From: Paenibacillus sp. 1781tsa1
Lineage (GTDB): Bacteria > Bacillota > Bacilli > Paenibacillales > Paenibacillaceae
Length of the DNA: 64,000 bases
Direction of reading: 5' to 3'
Assembly: GCF_024159265.1 (NCBI RefSeq)
Contig: NZ_JAMYWY010000001.1
Location: 3,472,001 to 3,536,000, forward strand
Each line of letters begins with the position of its first letter. Position 1 is the first letter of the stretch. The notes under the pieces were generated by a model, which worked only from the letters and a program-made list of their open reading frames with translations, was not told the DNA's origin and did not search any database. Positions 8,392 to 17,694 of this stretch are shown piece by piece. Made by a program: the position numbers and the translations under genes.

Positions 8392-9847
8392 GTTTTTTCC
8401 AACTCCTAGAGAACTTCTGCTGGTTTAATTTCTGCGGCCTTGCATCATGAGGACGCTGACGAAGTGCCCAAATAGGAAATCGGATCCATACATCCTTCAT
8501 GTCAGCTAATCGGAAGGGGGCGACTGGAGCAAAATAAGGCGATCCGAAGTTTTCCATCTTACATAAGTGGATGGTTAGAATTACCAAACCAAATGCGATA
8601 CCGATATATCCAAAAAGCGCAGCTCCAATCATCATTGGAAAGCGGAGAATACGTACCGCTGAGCTCATCTCATGCGAAGGTACCAAAAATGACGAGATAG
8701 CTGTTAGTGATACCACAATAATCATGGTGTAGGATACAAGTCCCGCTCGAACGATAGCATCTCCGATAACCAAACCGCCAACGATACCGATGGTCTGTCC
8801 CACTCGGCTCGGAAGTCGGACTCCGGCTTCCCTTAATACTTCAAAGATCAATTCAAGCAACATTGCCTCTACAAGTGCAGGAAAGGGGATGTTCTCCAAT
8901 GATTTCTTTATTGTGTGTGCCAGCTCGATCGGTAAAATAGCGGAGTGAAAGGAAATGGTCGCAATATAAACAGCAGGTAATGTAAAAGCAATGACAAAAC
9001 TCATCATTCGAATTAACCGTAAAAAGGAACTGACAATCCAGCGACCATGATAATCATCCGGACTCTGGTAAAAAGCAAAAAACGTCACTGGAGCGATAAG
9101 AGCTGAAGGGCTGCCTTCGGCAAGTATGGCGACACGTCCTTCCATCAAGTTGGCAATAACCCGGTCAGGCCTTTCGGTATTGAGTTGCTGAGGGAAGAGA
9201 GAAAAGGGATTATCCTCGATAAACTCTTCAATAAATCCTGGAGCCAGCACCATATCTGAAGATATGGATGTGATTCGCTCTTTAACTTCGTTTACCAACT
9301 CCGGATTGGCTAAGTCTTGAAGGTATACAACTGCAATTTTGGTATGTGTCTTCTCGCCAACGTTAAAATATCGAACGATTAAAGACGGACTTATAATTTG
9401 TCTACGAAGCAGATTCAAATTAACGGAAAGTTGCTCTATGAAACCATTGTGCGGCCCTCGAATAACACCTTCGTTTTCCGGTTCGGTTGTGCTACGGACA
9501 TACATCTTCTCGGTAGAAAGAATGTAAAACTCCGGGTATCCATCAAGTATGTACAGACATTTACCTTGAATGATTGAGTCTACTCCAATTTGCAGATTCG
9601 TTTCTTTTCGACTTTCTAATGTGGTGAACGATGGATAGATTTCCGCATGAGCATGCTCATTTAGTGCTGTTAAGACATGTGTTTGAATGATCTCCTGATC
9701 TACAAGTGAATCGATATAGAGAAGCACACTCTGTACACCATTAAGTAGAAGCTGTTGTTGTTTCAAATCGTCTGTACAGTAGAGGGACTGTTCCACATAA
9801 GAAATATTCATTTTTAATTCAGAGAATGCCTGATTGGTTGGGTTCAT
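8384..9847 (-). CDS. Spore germinant receptor A subunit, GerAA/GerKA family
   Basis: First gene of the operon, 487 residues, typical for GerAA. The hydrophilic N-terminal half (about 1-270) carries the usual VRSTTEPENEGVIRGPHNGF and NPFSLFPQQLNTERPDRV segments; five or so membrane helices follow, including TLPAVYIATISFHSAILP. The complete A-B-C order with tight overlaps makes this a full receptor; the germinant cannot be assigned. AGGTGG lies just upstream of the ATG. Expression in the forespore is expected, and a sigma-G-like promoter is visible upstream (9880-9909). Confidence 0.92.
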   Translation of the reverse strand: MNPTNQAFSELKMNISYVEQSLYCTDDLKQQQLLLNGVQSVLLYIDSLVDQEIIQTHVLTALNEHAHAEIYPSFTTLESRKETNLQIGVDSIIQGKCLYILDGYPEFYILSTEKMYVRSTTEPENEGVIRGPHNGFIEQLSVNLNLLRRQIISPSLIVRYFNVGEKTHTKIAVVYLQDLANPELVNEVKERITSISSDMVLAPGFIEEFIEDNPFSLFPQQLNTERPDRVIANLMEGRVAILAEGSPSALIAPVTFFAFYQSPDDYHGRWIVSSFLRLIRMMSFVIAFTLPAVYIATISFHSAILPIELAHTIKKSLENIPFPALVEAMLLELIFEVLREAGVRLPSRVGQTIGIVGGLVIGDAIVRAGLVSYTMIIVVSLTAISSFLVPSHEMSSAVRILRFPMMIGAALFGYIGIAFGLVILTIHLCKMENFGSPYFAPVAPFRLADMKDVWIRFPIWALRQRPHDARPQKLNQQKFSRSWKKRE

Positions 9848-9879
9848 TGATCCACCTCTTTATAAAATGCGACATGGAT

Positions 9880-9909
9880 TATCTTGTGCAAAATCAAGAC
9901 TATTATTCA
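9880..9909 (-). promoter_or_regulatory. Possible sigma-G promoter of the ger operon
   Basis: On the minus strand TGAATA and CAAGATA are spaced by 17 bp, close to the forespore sigma-G consensus (-35 GNATR, -10 CATNNTA; one mismatch in the -10). The -10 is about 30 bp before the gerA start. Fit and position agree with the known forespore expression of this family. Confidence 0.4.
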
Positions 9910-10075
9910 AAAGAGGCTTTTTATTCAAGAACTTATAACCAAAGTTTGAAAGATCGTTGTCAAAATCCAAAATTTACAATCCAATTAGAAACTTTTTCCT
10001 AAATCTAGCGTCTAATATTATGACTTTTTGAGGGGTTATAAATTACTAGAGAGTAGAAGGAGCCAAAGACAACGC

Positions 10076-12373
10076 ATGAATATGAAGAAGAAATTATCCA
10101 TTTTTACCGCTTTAGCCGTTTTTCAAGCATTTGCAGTCGGTTCTGTGAATGCGCAATCAGCACCACAAGGTGACACCGCGTCAGTAAACACGGCCAATGT
10201 AGAATCAGTTGAGGTGTTAAAGCAAGAGCAGCCGATTGCAGAGCGTGAAGTGAAGACAGAGAGCAATAACAAATCGATCAATACTCCGTCCTCTGAAGCC
10301 AAGGAAACTAAAACCTCGACCGGCGATCAAGCAACATCCAAAACAGATAGTGAGAAACCTGCATTGGATGGGGGAGAGACCACTACTGACGCAACGGGCA
10401 CGAAACCTGAGGTTCAAGAGGAAGCCCCTGAGGGGGAAACGCCAGCTACACCTGCTCAAATAGAGCAACCATCCATTGATGGGACGTCTCCTGTAGCAGC
10501 AGGTGGGAATCTGACACTGTACATGAATAGCAACAAAATGGAGCAGGATGGAAAAACGTATCTTGCTGGCCAGCCAATGGCAGTAAAAAACGGTGTATCC
10601 TATGTTGCCATACGTGCGCTGGTTGACCGTGTGGGGTACGGGGTCAAATACGATAACAAAACCAAGGAAACCATCATTATTAGTGGTGACAATGAACTCC
10701 GATTCAAGACGAACAGCAAGGACTATACCGTCAATGGAGAGACCAGAACGATGAAAGGCCCTGCTTATCAGCAAAAAAACACGTTCATGGTGCCGTTAAC
10801 TTCCATTACTCAAGCCCTGAACATCACCTATAAAGTGAATCAGTCAGCCAAGACGGTTGTGCTGAATCTGAATACGAAACCTGTTGCAAGCTTCACCATT
10901 TCCCAAAAGGAAATCTTTGCGGGCGATCAAGTGGACTACGTGACTTCTAACAGTTCCCCCAATGGAATGGATATCGTTGATGAACGCTGGACAGGTCGCC
11001 AGGATTCATATGATCAAGCAGGTACATATACGATTTCATATCAAGTACAGGATGCCAACGGACAATGGAGTGATCCCTATTCAATTACCATTGAAGTATT
11101 GAGTCCTAATCTTCCTCCTGTAGCGATGTTCGCCACGGATAAAGAACAGTATAAAATGGGCGAAAAAATAACATACACAGACCAAAGTACAGATGATGAA
11201 AATAATATTGTTAAAGCGGTGTGGGAGAACAATTCACTTGCGTTCTTTGAACCGGGTCCAAAAACGGTAACACTTACGGTTACTGACAATCATGGCGCTA
11301 CGAACACGTACTCCAAGGTTATCACCATAACCAATGAGACCTTATATTCATTTACCGACTTCAATTTACTCTTCACGCCGGTAGGACAGAAATTTACCTT
11401 TAACGGCGGTGAAGTGACTACCATGGAGAAAGTGCCGTATACGTATATGGATGAGCCAAGTTTGTTGATCCGCAGTAACAGTCCGGAAACGGTGAATACG
11501 GAAGGCATTGTGTATAAAGAATCATCTTCGGGACAGACCCGTTTCATGATTCACCACGTGAACAATACAGGCAAAAGAGTAAAAATGTATGTGATTGCAA
11601 CCAATAACAACCCAAATCCGGCTGTATTCGAACAACAGAATATGGGCTTTGCCGGACCTACACCGTATGCGACCGTAGCCGGGAAATTGTCTATTGATAA
11701 ATGGTTCAAGTCAATTCAGACTGGAGCGGATCAAAAGAAAGAGTACCTTCAACCTGGGGAAAGCAAATTGATTTTGACCGAACTTAATAAAACGCCGATG
11801 AAAGAAGGACAAGTCATCTCTCTCTATTCGGATGCATATAGTGATTATTCCTTAGACTATAACGTTATCCTGGTGGAAGAAAATAAAGATCCGTTCGAAG
11901 CCTTGCCATTGCTTCCCGTGCTTGATCGTGACGGAGTGCATAACCGAGGTACGTACCCGAACGCGACTCGCATCATAAAGTACGATGAGCACGTGGGAAT
12001 CAAACCGGCCCGTCTGCCACTTGGTGACAATTCAAGCGATCCCAATCTGGTAGGAACCGATCCGATGGCTTACACAGACGCATCCAATGCGGGTAATTTC
12101 GGCGTATTGTACAAAATCACGCTGACCAATGTTGCACCGCGTACGCTTATCTCCTTTAACCCTCGTGGAGGGAAGTACTCCGGAGTAGCGCTGGTGAACA
12201 ATCAGTTGGTATCGATTGCCGAAGGTAACGTTGCGGTTGCCAATTCAAGTGAACAAAGTGTGCTTTACCGCACCGGTTCAACTGGAGAGAGCGTAACCAT
12301 TCTGTTCTCAGCCGCGCCAGGAAGCAACCTGCCGGTCAATCTGCTCTTTACACCGCTCCCATCGGAGAAGTAA
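10076..12373 (+). CDS. Secreted protein with copper-amine-oxidase N-like and PKD domains
   Basis: A 765-residue exported protein of unknown function. In order: signal peptide (1 to about 26, cleavage after VNA); a Ser/Thr/Glu/Lys-rich linker to about residue 140; a copper amine oxidase N-terminal-like (stalk) domain around 145-265, with the usual GVSYVAIRALVDRVGYGVKY; two PKD-like beta-sandwiches around 270-345 and 350-425; and a C-terminal beta-rich region of about 330 residues that I do not recognise. There is no LPXTG motif or SLH repeat, so it may be released or held by the stalk domain. GAAGGAG (10056-10062) precedes the ATG by 13 bases, which is rather far. A perfect hairpin follows the stop. 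Confidence 0.8.
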   Translation: MNMKKKLSIFTALAVFQAFAVGSVNAQSAPQGDTASVNTANVESVEVLKQEQPIAEREVKTESNNKSINTPSSEAKETKTSTGDQATSKTDSEKPALDGGETTTDATGTKPEVQEEAPEGETPATPAQIEQPSIDGTSPVAAGGNLTLYMNSNKMEQDGKTYLAGQPMAVKNGVSYVAIRALVDRVGYGVKYDNKTKETIIISGDNELRFKTNSKDYTVNGETRTMKGPAYQQKNTFMVPLTSITQALNITYKVNQSAKTVVLNLNTKPVASFTISQKEIFAGDQVDYVTSNSSPNGMDIVDERWTGRQDSYDQAGTYTISYQVQDANGQWSDPYSITIEVLSPNLPPVAMFATDKEQYKMGEKITYTDQSTDDENNIVKAVWENNSLAFFEPGPKTVTLTVTDNHGATNTYSKVITITNETLYSFTDFNLLFTPVGQKFTFNGGEVTTMEKVPYTYMDEPSLLIRSNSPETVNTEGIVYKESSSGQTRFMIHHVNNTGKRVKMYVIATNNNPNPAVFEQQNMGFAGPTPYATVAGKLSIDKWFKSIQTGADQKKEYLQPGESKLILTELNKTPMKEGQVISLYSDAYSDYSLDYNVILVEENKDPFEALPLLPVLDRDGVHNRGTYPNATRIIKYDEHVGIKPARLPLGDNSSDPNLVGTDPMAYTDASNAGNFGVLYKITLTNVAPRTLISFNPRGGKYSGVALVNNQLVSIAEGNVAVANSSEQSVLYRTGSTGESVTILFSAAPGSNLPVNLLFTPLPSEK

Positions 12374-12423
12374 GGTGTTGTCTCTTATAACGAATGGTTT
12401 GAGTGGCGCGTTAATTATCGACA

Positions 12424-12455
12424 GAAAAGACTCCATATGGAGTCTTTTCTTTTCA
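12424..12455 (+). terminator. Palindromic terminator
   Basis: A perfect 26-bp palindrome (GAAAAGACTCCAT and its complement) with T-rich ends on both strands. It separates the PKD-protein gene from the SecA-like gene; T-tracts on each side would allow it to work in both directions. Confidence 0.75.
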
Positions 12456-12489
12456 CATCTTATTTCGACTAAGGAGGAATCGAATTCCG

Positions 12490-14778
12490 ATGAATGTAGT
12501 CGTCAAGTTGATACGTGGATTCAAAGAGCGGGATAACCAGCGTTGGTTGAAAGATTATCGAGACAAAGTGCAGCTTATAAGGAAACGGAATTTGGAAGCT
12601 TGGGACGATCAGCGCCTGCAAATGGAATCCCTTCGGCTGCAAGAAGAAGCAAGATCAGGCACGCCTTTGGATGATCTTCTGGTTGATGCTTATGCTTTAG
12701 TCTGCGAAGTTGCGAAGAGAACACTCCGATTACAGCCTTACGATGTGCAGATTATGGCTGCTATCGCTTTGCACGAAAGATTTTTGATCGAGCAGCATAC
12801 CGGTGAAGGAAAAACACTCTCTGCTGTTATGCCTGCTTATCTCAACGCTTTGACAGGCAAAGGCGTTCATGTGCTCACTTTTAACGACTACTTGGCGAAT
12901 CGAGATGCAGCGTGGATGGGCCCCATCTATCGCTTCCTCGGGTTAACGGTAAGCTCGGTTCAAGCGGGCATGAGCCTGTTCGAGAAACGGGAAGCTTACG
13001 CCAAAGATATAACCTATGTTACGGCTAAAGAAGCAGGGTTTGATTATTTGCGTGACACAATAGCATTAAATGAAGCTGATACCGTGCATCGTGCTTTCCA
13101 TTACGTCATCGTCGACGAAGCGGATTCACTACTTCTTGACGAAGCACGAGTACCGCTAGTCATTAGTGGCGATTCGAGCACAACCAAGAGTGATGGTGTT
13201 CTTTTCGCAGAAGTGGCCCGACAGCTTCAGCCAGGAGAGCATTACGATTTTGATGAATTCCAGCGGAACGTATACTTGAATGATGCGGGTGCTGTGAAAG
13301 CGGAGTTGCTTCTGGGATGCGGCAATCTGTACGATAGCCATAACAGTCATTTATTAACATCATTGAATTGTGCACTGCATGTGGAATCGTTATTAAAAAA
13401 AGACGTCGATTACATCGTCCGGGATGGTGGAATTGAACTAATCGAAGAACATACTGGCCGTGTGGCCGAGAACAGGTATTTGCCGGACGGGCTGCAAGCT
13501 GCGCTGGTGGCGAAAGAAGGATTGCAGTGGAAGGCCGGCGGGAGAATTCTCGGCACGATCACGATTCAACATTTCATTAGCCTGTATTCGGGAATCTGCG
13601 GAATGACGGCTACGGCGCACGCTTCAGCAATGGAATTCGAGGATATCTATGCGTTGCAGGTCGTGCAAATTCCACCGAACCAGCCAAACATACGGATCGA
13701 CCACAAGCACCGAATATACACCCATAAGGAAGCCAAATATAAGGCACTTGTACAAGAGATCTCTTCCGTTCATAGGGTGGGACGTCCCATTCTTATTGGT
13801 ACGTCAAGCGTTGAGGAGTCTGATATGCTGGCGGAGGCGCTTGCCGCTGCTGACGTACCTTGCCAGGTTCTGAATGCAAAAAACGATGCGAGAGAAGCCG
13901 AAATCATCGCTAAAGCGGGAGAAATAGGCGCGGTAACGGTATCTACGAATATGGCAGGGCGCGGCGTCGACATTCGTCTTGGCGGCGGTAATCCTGCTCA
14001 GGCAGAAGTGGTTGCCAAGCTGGGCGGATTATATGTAATAGGTACACATGTGAATGAAAGCATGCGAATAGATAACCAGCTGCGCGGGCGTTCTGGCCGC
14101 CAGGGTGACCCGGGTGCTTCCGTATTTTATATAAGCCTGGAAGACGAGTTGATGCTTCGCTTCGGCATGCATAGACTGTTTCGCGCTACCAGACAGGACG
14201 AGGCTCTTGATGATCCGGCGCTACGCAGCAAAATCGAGCATATTCAGCGCGTGATCATAGGTCAAAACTTCGATATTCAGCGGGAATTGAACGGTTATTC
14301 GGATATGGTGGAGGATCAGAGGCGAATCCTATACGAAGAAAGGCTCGGAATATTGAAAGGCGAAAGACCAATGAGCCCATCGGAGCAGCGGGTACGGCTT
14401 TTTTATATGGATGAGTTCTGGGCTGACCATCTGGCATACTTATCTTACATTCGCGAAAGCATCCATCTCGAGAGTATTACCAGTCGCAACCCGATCGATG
14501 AGTTTCATACGCAAATCACCCAAGCATTTGAGAAAATTCCGGCTAAAATAGATCATGAGTCGGCGAATATGCTTAGAAAACTTGGAGGTTCAAATGATCC
14601 GGCCAAATGGGAACAGTTCGGTCTAAAGAGTCCTATTTCGACTCGGACTTATATGATCAACGATCAATACAGCCAAGATAAGCGCAGCTCATGGACCGGA
14701 ACGACGGTATTTGCTTTTTGGGGCAGTAAAATTTTGAAGCTGTTACTGTGGCCGGTATATAGGTTGTCAAAATATTGA
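12490..14778 (+). CDS. SecA2-like accessory preprotein translocase ATPase
   Basis: DEAD-type SecA motor ATPase, 762 residues, shorter than housekeeping SecA (about 830-840) and without the C-terminal Cys-His zinc motif that binds SecB. Walker A is HTGEGKT at 103-109, the DEAD box VDEADSLLLDEAR near 207-219, and motif VI RGRSGRQGDPG near 533-543. The C-terminus instead ends in a hydrophobic stretch (TVFAFWGSKILKLLLWPVY), unusual for SecA. No SecY2 or accessory Sec proteins are next to it; its neighbours are a large secreted PKD protein and a methyltransferase. It may export a specific substrate, perhaps the upstream protein, but that is only inference. Confidence 0.8.
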   Translation: MNVVVKLIRGFKERDNQRWLKDYRDKVQLIRKRNLEAWDDQRLQMESLRLQEEARSGTPLDDLLVDAYALVCEVAKRTLRLQPYDVQIMAAIALHERFLIEQHTGEGKTLSAVMPAYLNALTGKGVHVLTFNDYLANRDAAWMGPIYRFLGLTVSSVQAGMSLFEKREAYAKDITYVTAKEAGFDYLRDTIALNEADTVHRAFHYVIVDEADSLLLDEARVPLVISGDSSTTKSDGVLFAEVARQLQPGEHYDFDEFQRNVYLNDAGAVKAELLLGCGNLYDSHNSHLLTSLNCALHVESLLKKDVDYIVRDGGIELIEEHTGRVAENRYLPDGLQAALVAKEGLQWKAGGRILGTITIQHFISLYSGICGMTATAHASAMEFEDIYALQVVQIPPNQPNIRIDHKHRIYTHKEAKYKALVQEISSVHRVGRPILIGTSSVEESDMLAEALAAADVPCQVLNAKNDAREAEIIAKAGEIGAVTVSTNMAGRGVDIRLGGGNPAQAEVVAKLGGLYVIGTHVNESMRIDNQLRGRSGRQGDPGASVFYISLEDELMLRFGMHRLFRATRQDEALDDPALRSKIEHIQRVIIGQNFDIQRELNGYSDMVEDQRRILYEERLGILKGERPMSPSEQRVRLFYMDEFWADHLAYLSYIRESIHLESITSRNPIDEFHTQITQAFEKIPAKIDHESANMLRKLGGSNDPAKWEQFGLKSPISTRTYMINDQYSQDKRSSWTGTTVFAFWGSKILKLLLWPVYRLSKY

Positions 14779-14795
14779 TGGGAGCGTGACGATCG

Positions 14796-15551
14796 ATGAA
14801 CAGTGAAGAACGGTTTACGAGCCGGGTCGATTCGTATTTGAAATACCGCCCGAGCTATCCAAAAGAGGCTATTGACCATTTGTACGACGTAGTTGGTTTA
14901 GATGCGAACAGTAATATAGCAGACATTGGTTCAGGTACTGGGATCATCTCAAAGCTACTTCTGGAACGCGGAAGCTATGTAATAACGGTCGAGCCAAATC
15001 AGGCCATGCGGGAAGCCGCCGAGCAAACGTTAAAAAGCAATCCGCAATTCCAGAGTATAGCAGGTTCTGCAGAATCTACTGGATTACCTGATCAATCGGT
15101 TGATTTTATTGTCTGCGCTCAGGCATTCCACTGGTTCGATCGATCCGCAGCCCAAATCGAGTTTCGCAGAATTCTACGACCAGGCGGGAGAGTAATACTC
15201 ATCTGGAATTCACGTCTAACACACGGTACTCCGTTTCGTGAAGAGTACAATCAATTGCTCCATACATATGGAACCGACTACCAAAAAGTTAATCACAAAA
15301 ATATTTCTCAAACGATGCTGCTGTCTTTTTTCAAGGAAGGTTCGATGCATGAAATGCGATTCAGAATGAGTCAGAAGTTCGATTTCGAGGGATTGAAAGG
15401 CCGGTTGCTATCATCTTCCTACAGTCCTGCACCTGGGCATGCAAATTACGATCCTATGATGTCAGAACTGCGGAATTTATTTGATAAAAATAATCAAGAT
15501 GGTATTGTTGCATTCGACTATGAAACTGAAATTTATTGGGGAGAAGTATAG
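14796..15551 (+). CDS. Class I SAM-dependent methyltransferase
   Basis: A 251-residue cytoplasmic enzyme of the Methyltransf_11/25 type. Motif I (IADIGSGTGI, 41-50) binds S-adenosylmethionine, followed by an acidic end of strand 2 (VEPNQAMREAAE) and motif IV with AQAFHWFD. The AFHWFD variant is typical of a widespread group of small-molecule methyltransferases of unknown substrate. It starts 17 bp after the SecA-like gene, so the two are probably co-transcribed, and a hairpin terminator follows. Confidence 0.82.
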   Translation: MNSEERFTSRVDSYLKYRPSYPKEAIDHLYDVVGLDANSNIADIGSGTGIISKLLLERGSYVITVEPNQAMREAAEQTLKSNPQFQSIAGSAESTGLPDQSVDFIVCAQAFHWFDRSAAQIEFRRILRPGGRVILIWNSRLTHGTPFREEYNQLLHTYGTDYQKVNHKNISQTMLLSFFKEGSMHEMRFRMSQKFDFEGLKGRLLSSSYSPAPGHANYDPMMSELRNLFDKNNQDGIVAFDYETEIYWGEV

Positions 15552-15601
15552 ATCACCAAAATGATACCCAGTTATATCAATAAGGGATAAGAATATAACA
15601 G

Positions 15602-15635
15602 CCATTTGAAAGTCGCTATTTTAGCGGCTTTTTTT
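15602..15635 (+). terminator. Rho-independent terminator, third copy of the repeated family
   Basis: Stem AGTCGCTA/TAGCGGCT, four-base T loop, then seven T. CCATT again stands just before the stem, as in the hairpins at 3003 and 4414. Confidence 0.85.
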
Positions 15636-15706
15636 ATATTTTATTAGAACAAGTTCTTGTCCAGCTTGTCTGGATTCAGTTGTTGAAACGAACCCTGGTA
15701 CACTTC

Positions 15707-15769
15707 CTTAAAATCTTATAAGAAATTCTTGAAATTTCAGAAATTTATCCGATAGGCGGGTGCTATTAT
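15707..15769 (+). promoter_or_regulatory. Regulated promoter of the ABC operon with shared operator
   Basis: The 44-bp block 15707-15750 matches 26355-26398 at 37 of 44 positions without gaps. It holds two AGAAATTY repeats whose starts are 18 bp apart (15721 and 15739). An extended -10, TGCTATTAT (15761-15769), follows and no good -35 is present, as expected for an activator-dependent promoter. The AraC-type response regulator at 21110 is the obvious candidate to bind here. Confidence 0.65.
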
Positions 15770-15798
15770 ACAAATACAAACAAAGACGAGGTGATGAA

Positions 15799-16746
15799 AT
15801 GCAAGCGAAATTGGCAGCGGACGCCGTTCCCATCTCCACAAAGCGAAAGTCATGGATAAGGACAATACAAAAGCACAAAGTGATGTATGCTCTCTTATTA
15901 CCAGCCTTAATTTACTTTGCCGTGTTCAAATACATTCCTATGGCGGGAATCATGATTGCTTTTAAAAACTACAACCTGGCTTTGGGACTATGGGATAGCC
16001 CCTGGGTGGGATTCAAAAATTTTACGGATTTTATGAACGGCGTTTATTTCTGGGACATCATGAAAAATACGATCATCATATCGCTGTATAAGCTATTGTT
16101 CGGATTCTCCGCGCCCATCGTACTTGCTTTACTCCTCAATGAAGTCTATAGCCAATGGTTTAAGAAAATCGTACAGACCATCACTTATTTACCTCATTTT
16201 CTGTCATGGGTCATTGTGTATGGAATTATGGTGGCATTACTAGCCCCAGGCGATGGTCTCTTTAACATGATTATGAAGGATTTTGGTTTTGAACCCATCT
16301 CGTTTCTAACGGAACCTGCCTGGGGCAGATTGCTGATCATCTTATCTGAAGTATGGAAGGATATTGGATGGGGGGCAATATTGTACCTTGCCGCCTTGGC
16401 AGGAATAGATCCAAGCTTATATGAAGCAGCTCGAATGGATGGCGCTTCCAAATGGAGACAACTATGGCATATCACGTTACCTGGTATTCGAGGAGTCATT
16501 ATTCTGATGCTGATTCTAAAATTAAGCCATATCCTGGATGCGGGTTTTGACCAAATATTCATGTTTGCCAATACATTTAATCAGGAGAAGATCGACATTA
16601 TCGACACATGGGTATACCGTGAAGGGTTGGAGCGTCTCAAGATTGGCTTGGCTACTGCTGTAGGATTGTTTAAAGCTGTCATCGGATTTGCTTTGGTGTT
16701 GGCAGCGAATAAGCTCGCCAAAAAATTCGATGGGCAAATTTGGTGA
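15799..16746 (+). CDS. Sugar ABC transporter permease, LplB/YtcP-partner family
   Basis: First membrane subunit (315 residues, six helices) of a CUT1-type oligosaccharide importer like B. subtilis LplB. The binding-protein-dependent transport EAA motif YEAARMDGASKWRQLWHITLPG is in the last cytoplasmic loop and contacts the ATPase. ATG 15799 is preceded by GAGGTGA (15788-15794). No ATPase gene is in the locus, so the shared MsmX-type ATPase is probably used, as is usual for this family. It is followed 13 bp later by the second permease. Confidence 0.9.
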   Translation: MQAKLAADAVPISTKRKSWIRTIQKHKVMYALLLPALIYFAVFKYIPMAGIMIAFKNYNLALGLWDSPWVGFKNFTDFMNGVYFWDIMKNTIIISLYKLLFGFSAPIVLALLLNEVYSQWFKKIVQTITYLPHFLSWVIVYGIMVALLAPGDGLFNMIMKDFGFEPISFLTEPAWGRLLIILSEVWKDIGWGAILYLAALAGIDPSLYEAARMDGASKWRQLWHITLPGIRGVIILMLILKLSHILDAGFDQIFMFANTFNQEKIDIIDTWVYREGLERLKIGLATAVGLFKAVIGFALVLAANKLAKKFDGQIW

Positions 16747-16759
16747 GGTGGTCTTTAGA

Positions 16760-17629
16760 ATGATCCATATGACAATCGGTGAAAAAGTCTGGCAAACCGT
16801 CGTTTATGTGATGCTTATTTTGTTATCCCTACTTTGCGTGCTGCCCTTCCTCTATGTGGTTGCTGTCTCCGTAACGCCAGAGTCGGAAGTATTAAGAAGA
16901 GGGATTGTGATTATACCCGAATCCTTTACCTTTTTGGCCTATAAAGAAGTATTCGTTTCTCAGGGGATCTGGCAGGCGTATAAAATTACGTTGTTTCGAA
17001 CGATTGTAGGGACTGCGTTAAATGTATTTTTTACAGTAATCGCAGCATATCCGTTATCCAAAAAATATTTGCCCGGAAGAAGTCCGTTTTTACTCTTCAT
17101 TGTATTTACCATGATGTTCAGCGGTGGGTTAATTCCGACCTATCTACTAATTCGTTCTCTCGGATTGTTAAATAGTCCGTGGGTATTGATTATTCCCAAT
17201 CTCATTAGTGCATTTAATCTGGTGATCATTAAAGGATTTTTTGAGCAACTACCTGGTGAAATCGAGGAATCCGCGAGGGTAGACGGTGCCAGTGAGCTTC
17301 AGACGTTATGGCGGATCATTTTGCCCCTGTCCTTACCCGTGCTTTCCACCATTTCTTTATTTTACGCAGTCGGGCATTGGAACAGTTATTTTGATGCCAT
17401 TGTATATATCAATGATTCCAACTACATGCCACTTCAAGTGATTTTGCGCAACATCTTGCTTAACGTCGCAACTCAAAGCGCTGATTCACTCGCCAATTCC
17501 GGAGCTGTCAGTACGTTCGCTGTGCAAATGGCCACCGTTGTTGTGACTACGGTCCCGATTTTGATCGTTTATCCATTTTTGCAAAAGCATTTTACCAAAG
17601 GTGTGCTTTTGGGATCCGTTAAAGGTTAA
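16760..17629 (+). CDS. Sugar ABC transporter permease, LplC/YtcP family
   Basis: Second membrane subunit (289 residues, six helices) of the CUT1-type importer. The N-terminal TIGEKVWQTVVYVMLILLS and the EAA loop (IEESARVDGASELQTLWRII) are standard for LplC/YtcP proteins. ATG 16760 has GAGGTG nine bases upstream; longer in-frame extensions overlap the previous gene and have no ribosome site. It works with the permease before it and the lipoprotein after it. Confidence 0.9.
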   Translation: MIHMTIGEKVWQTVVYVMLILLSLLCVLPFLYVVAVSVTPESEVLRRGIVIIPESFTFLAYKEVFVSQGIWQAYKITLFRTIVGTALNVFFTVIAAYPLSKKYLPGRSPFLLFIVFTMMFSGGLIPTYLLIRSLGLLNSPWVLIIPNLISAFNLVIIKGFFEQLPGEIEESARVDGASELQTLWRIILPLSLPVLSTISLFYAVGHWNSYFDAIVYINDSNYMPLQVILRNILLNVATQSADSLANSGAVSTFAVQMATVVVTTVPILIVYPFLQKHFTKGVLLGSVKG

Positions 17630-17694
17630 AAGGTGTTCCAACCTAACTTATTACGGGGAAACCGTGATAATATACAAACAAAGGAGAGGTCAAT

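Noticed and set aside
10217..10774. 185-codon open frame antisense to the stalk-PKD gene
   Set aside because: It lies opposite a clear secreted protein, has no ribosome site and a low-complexity Cys/Arg/Phe-rich product.
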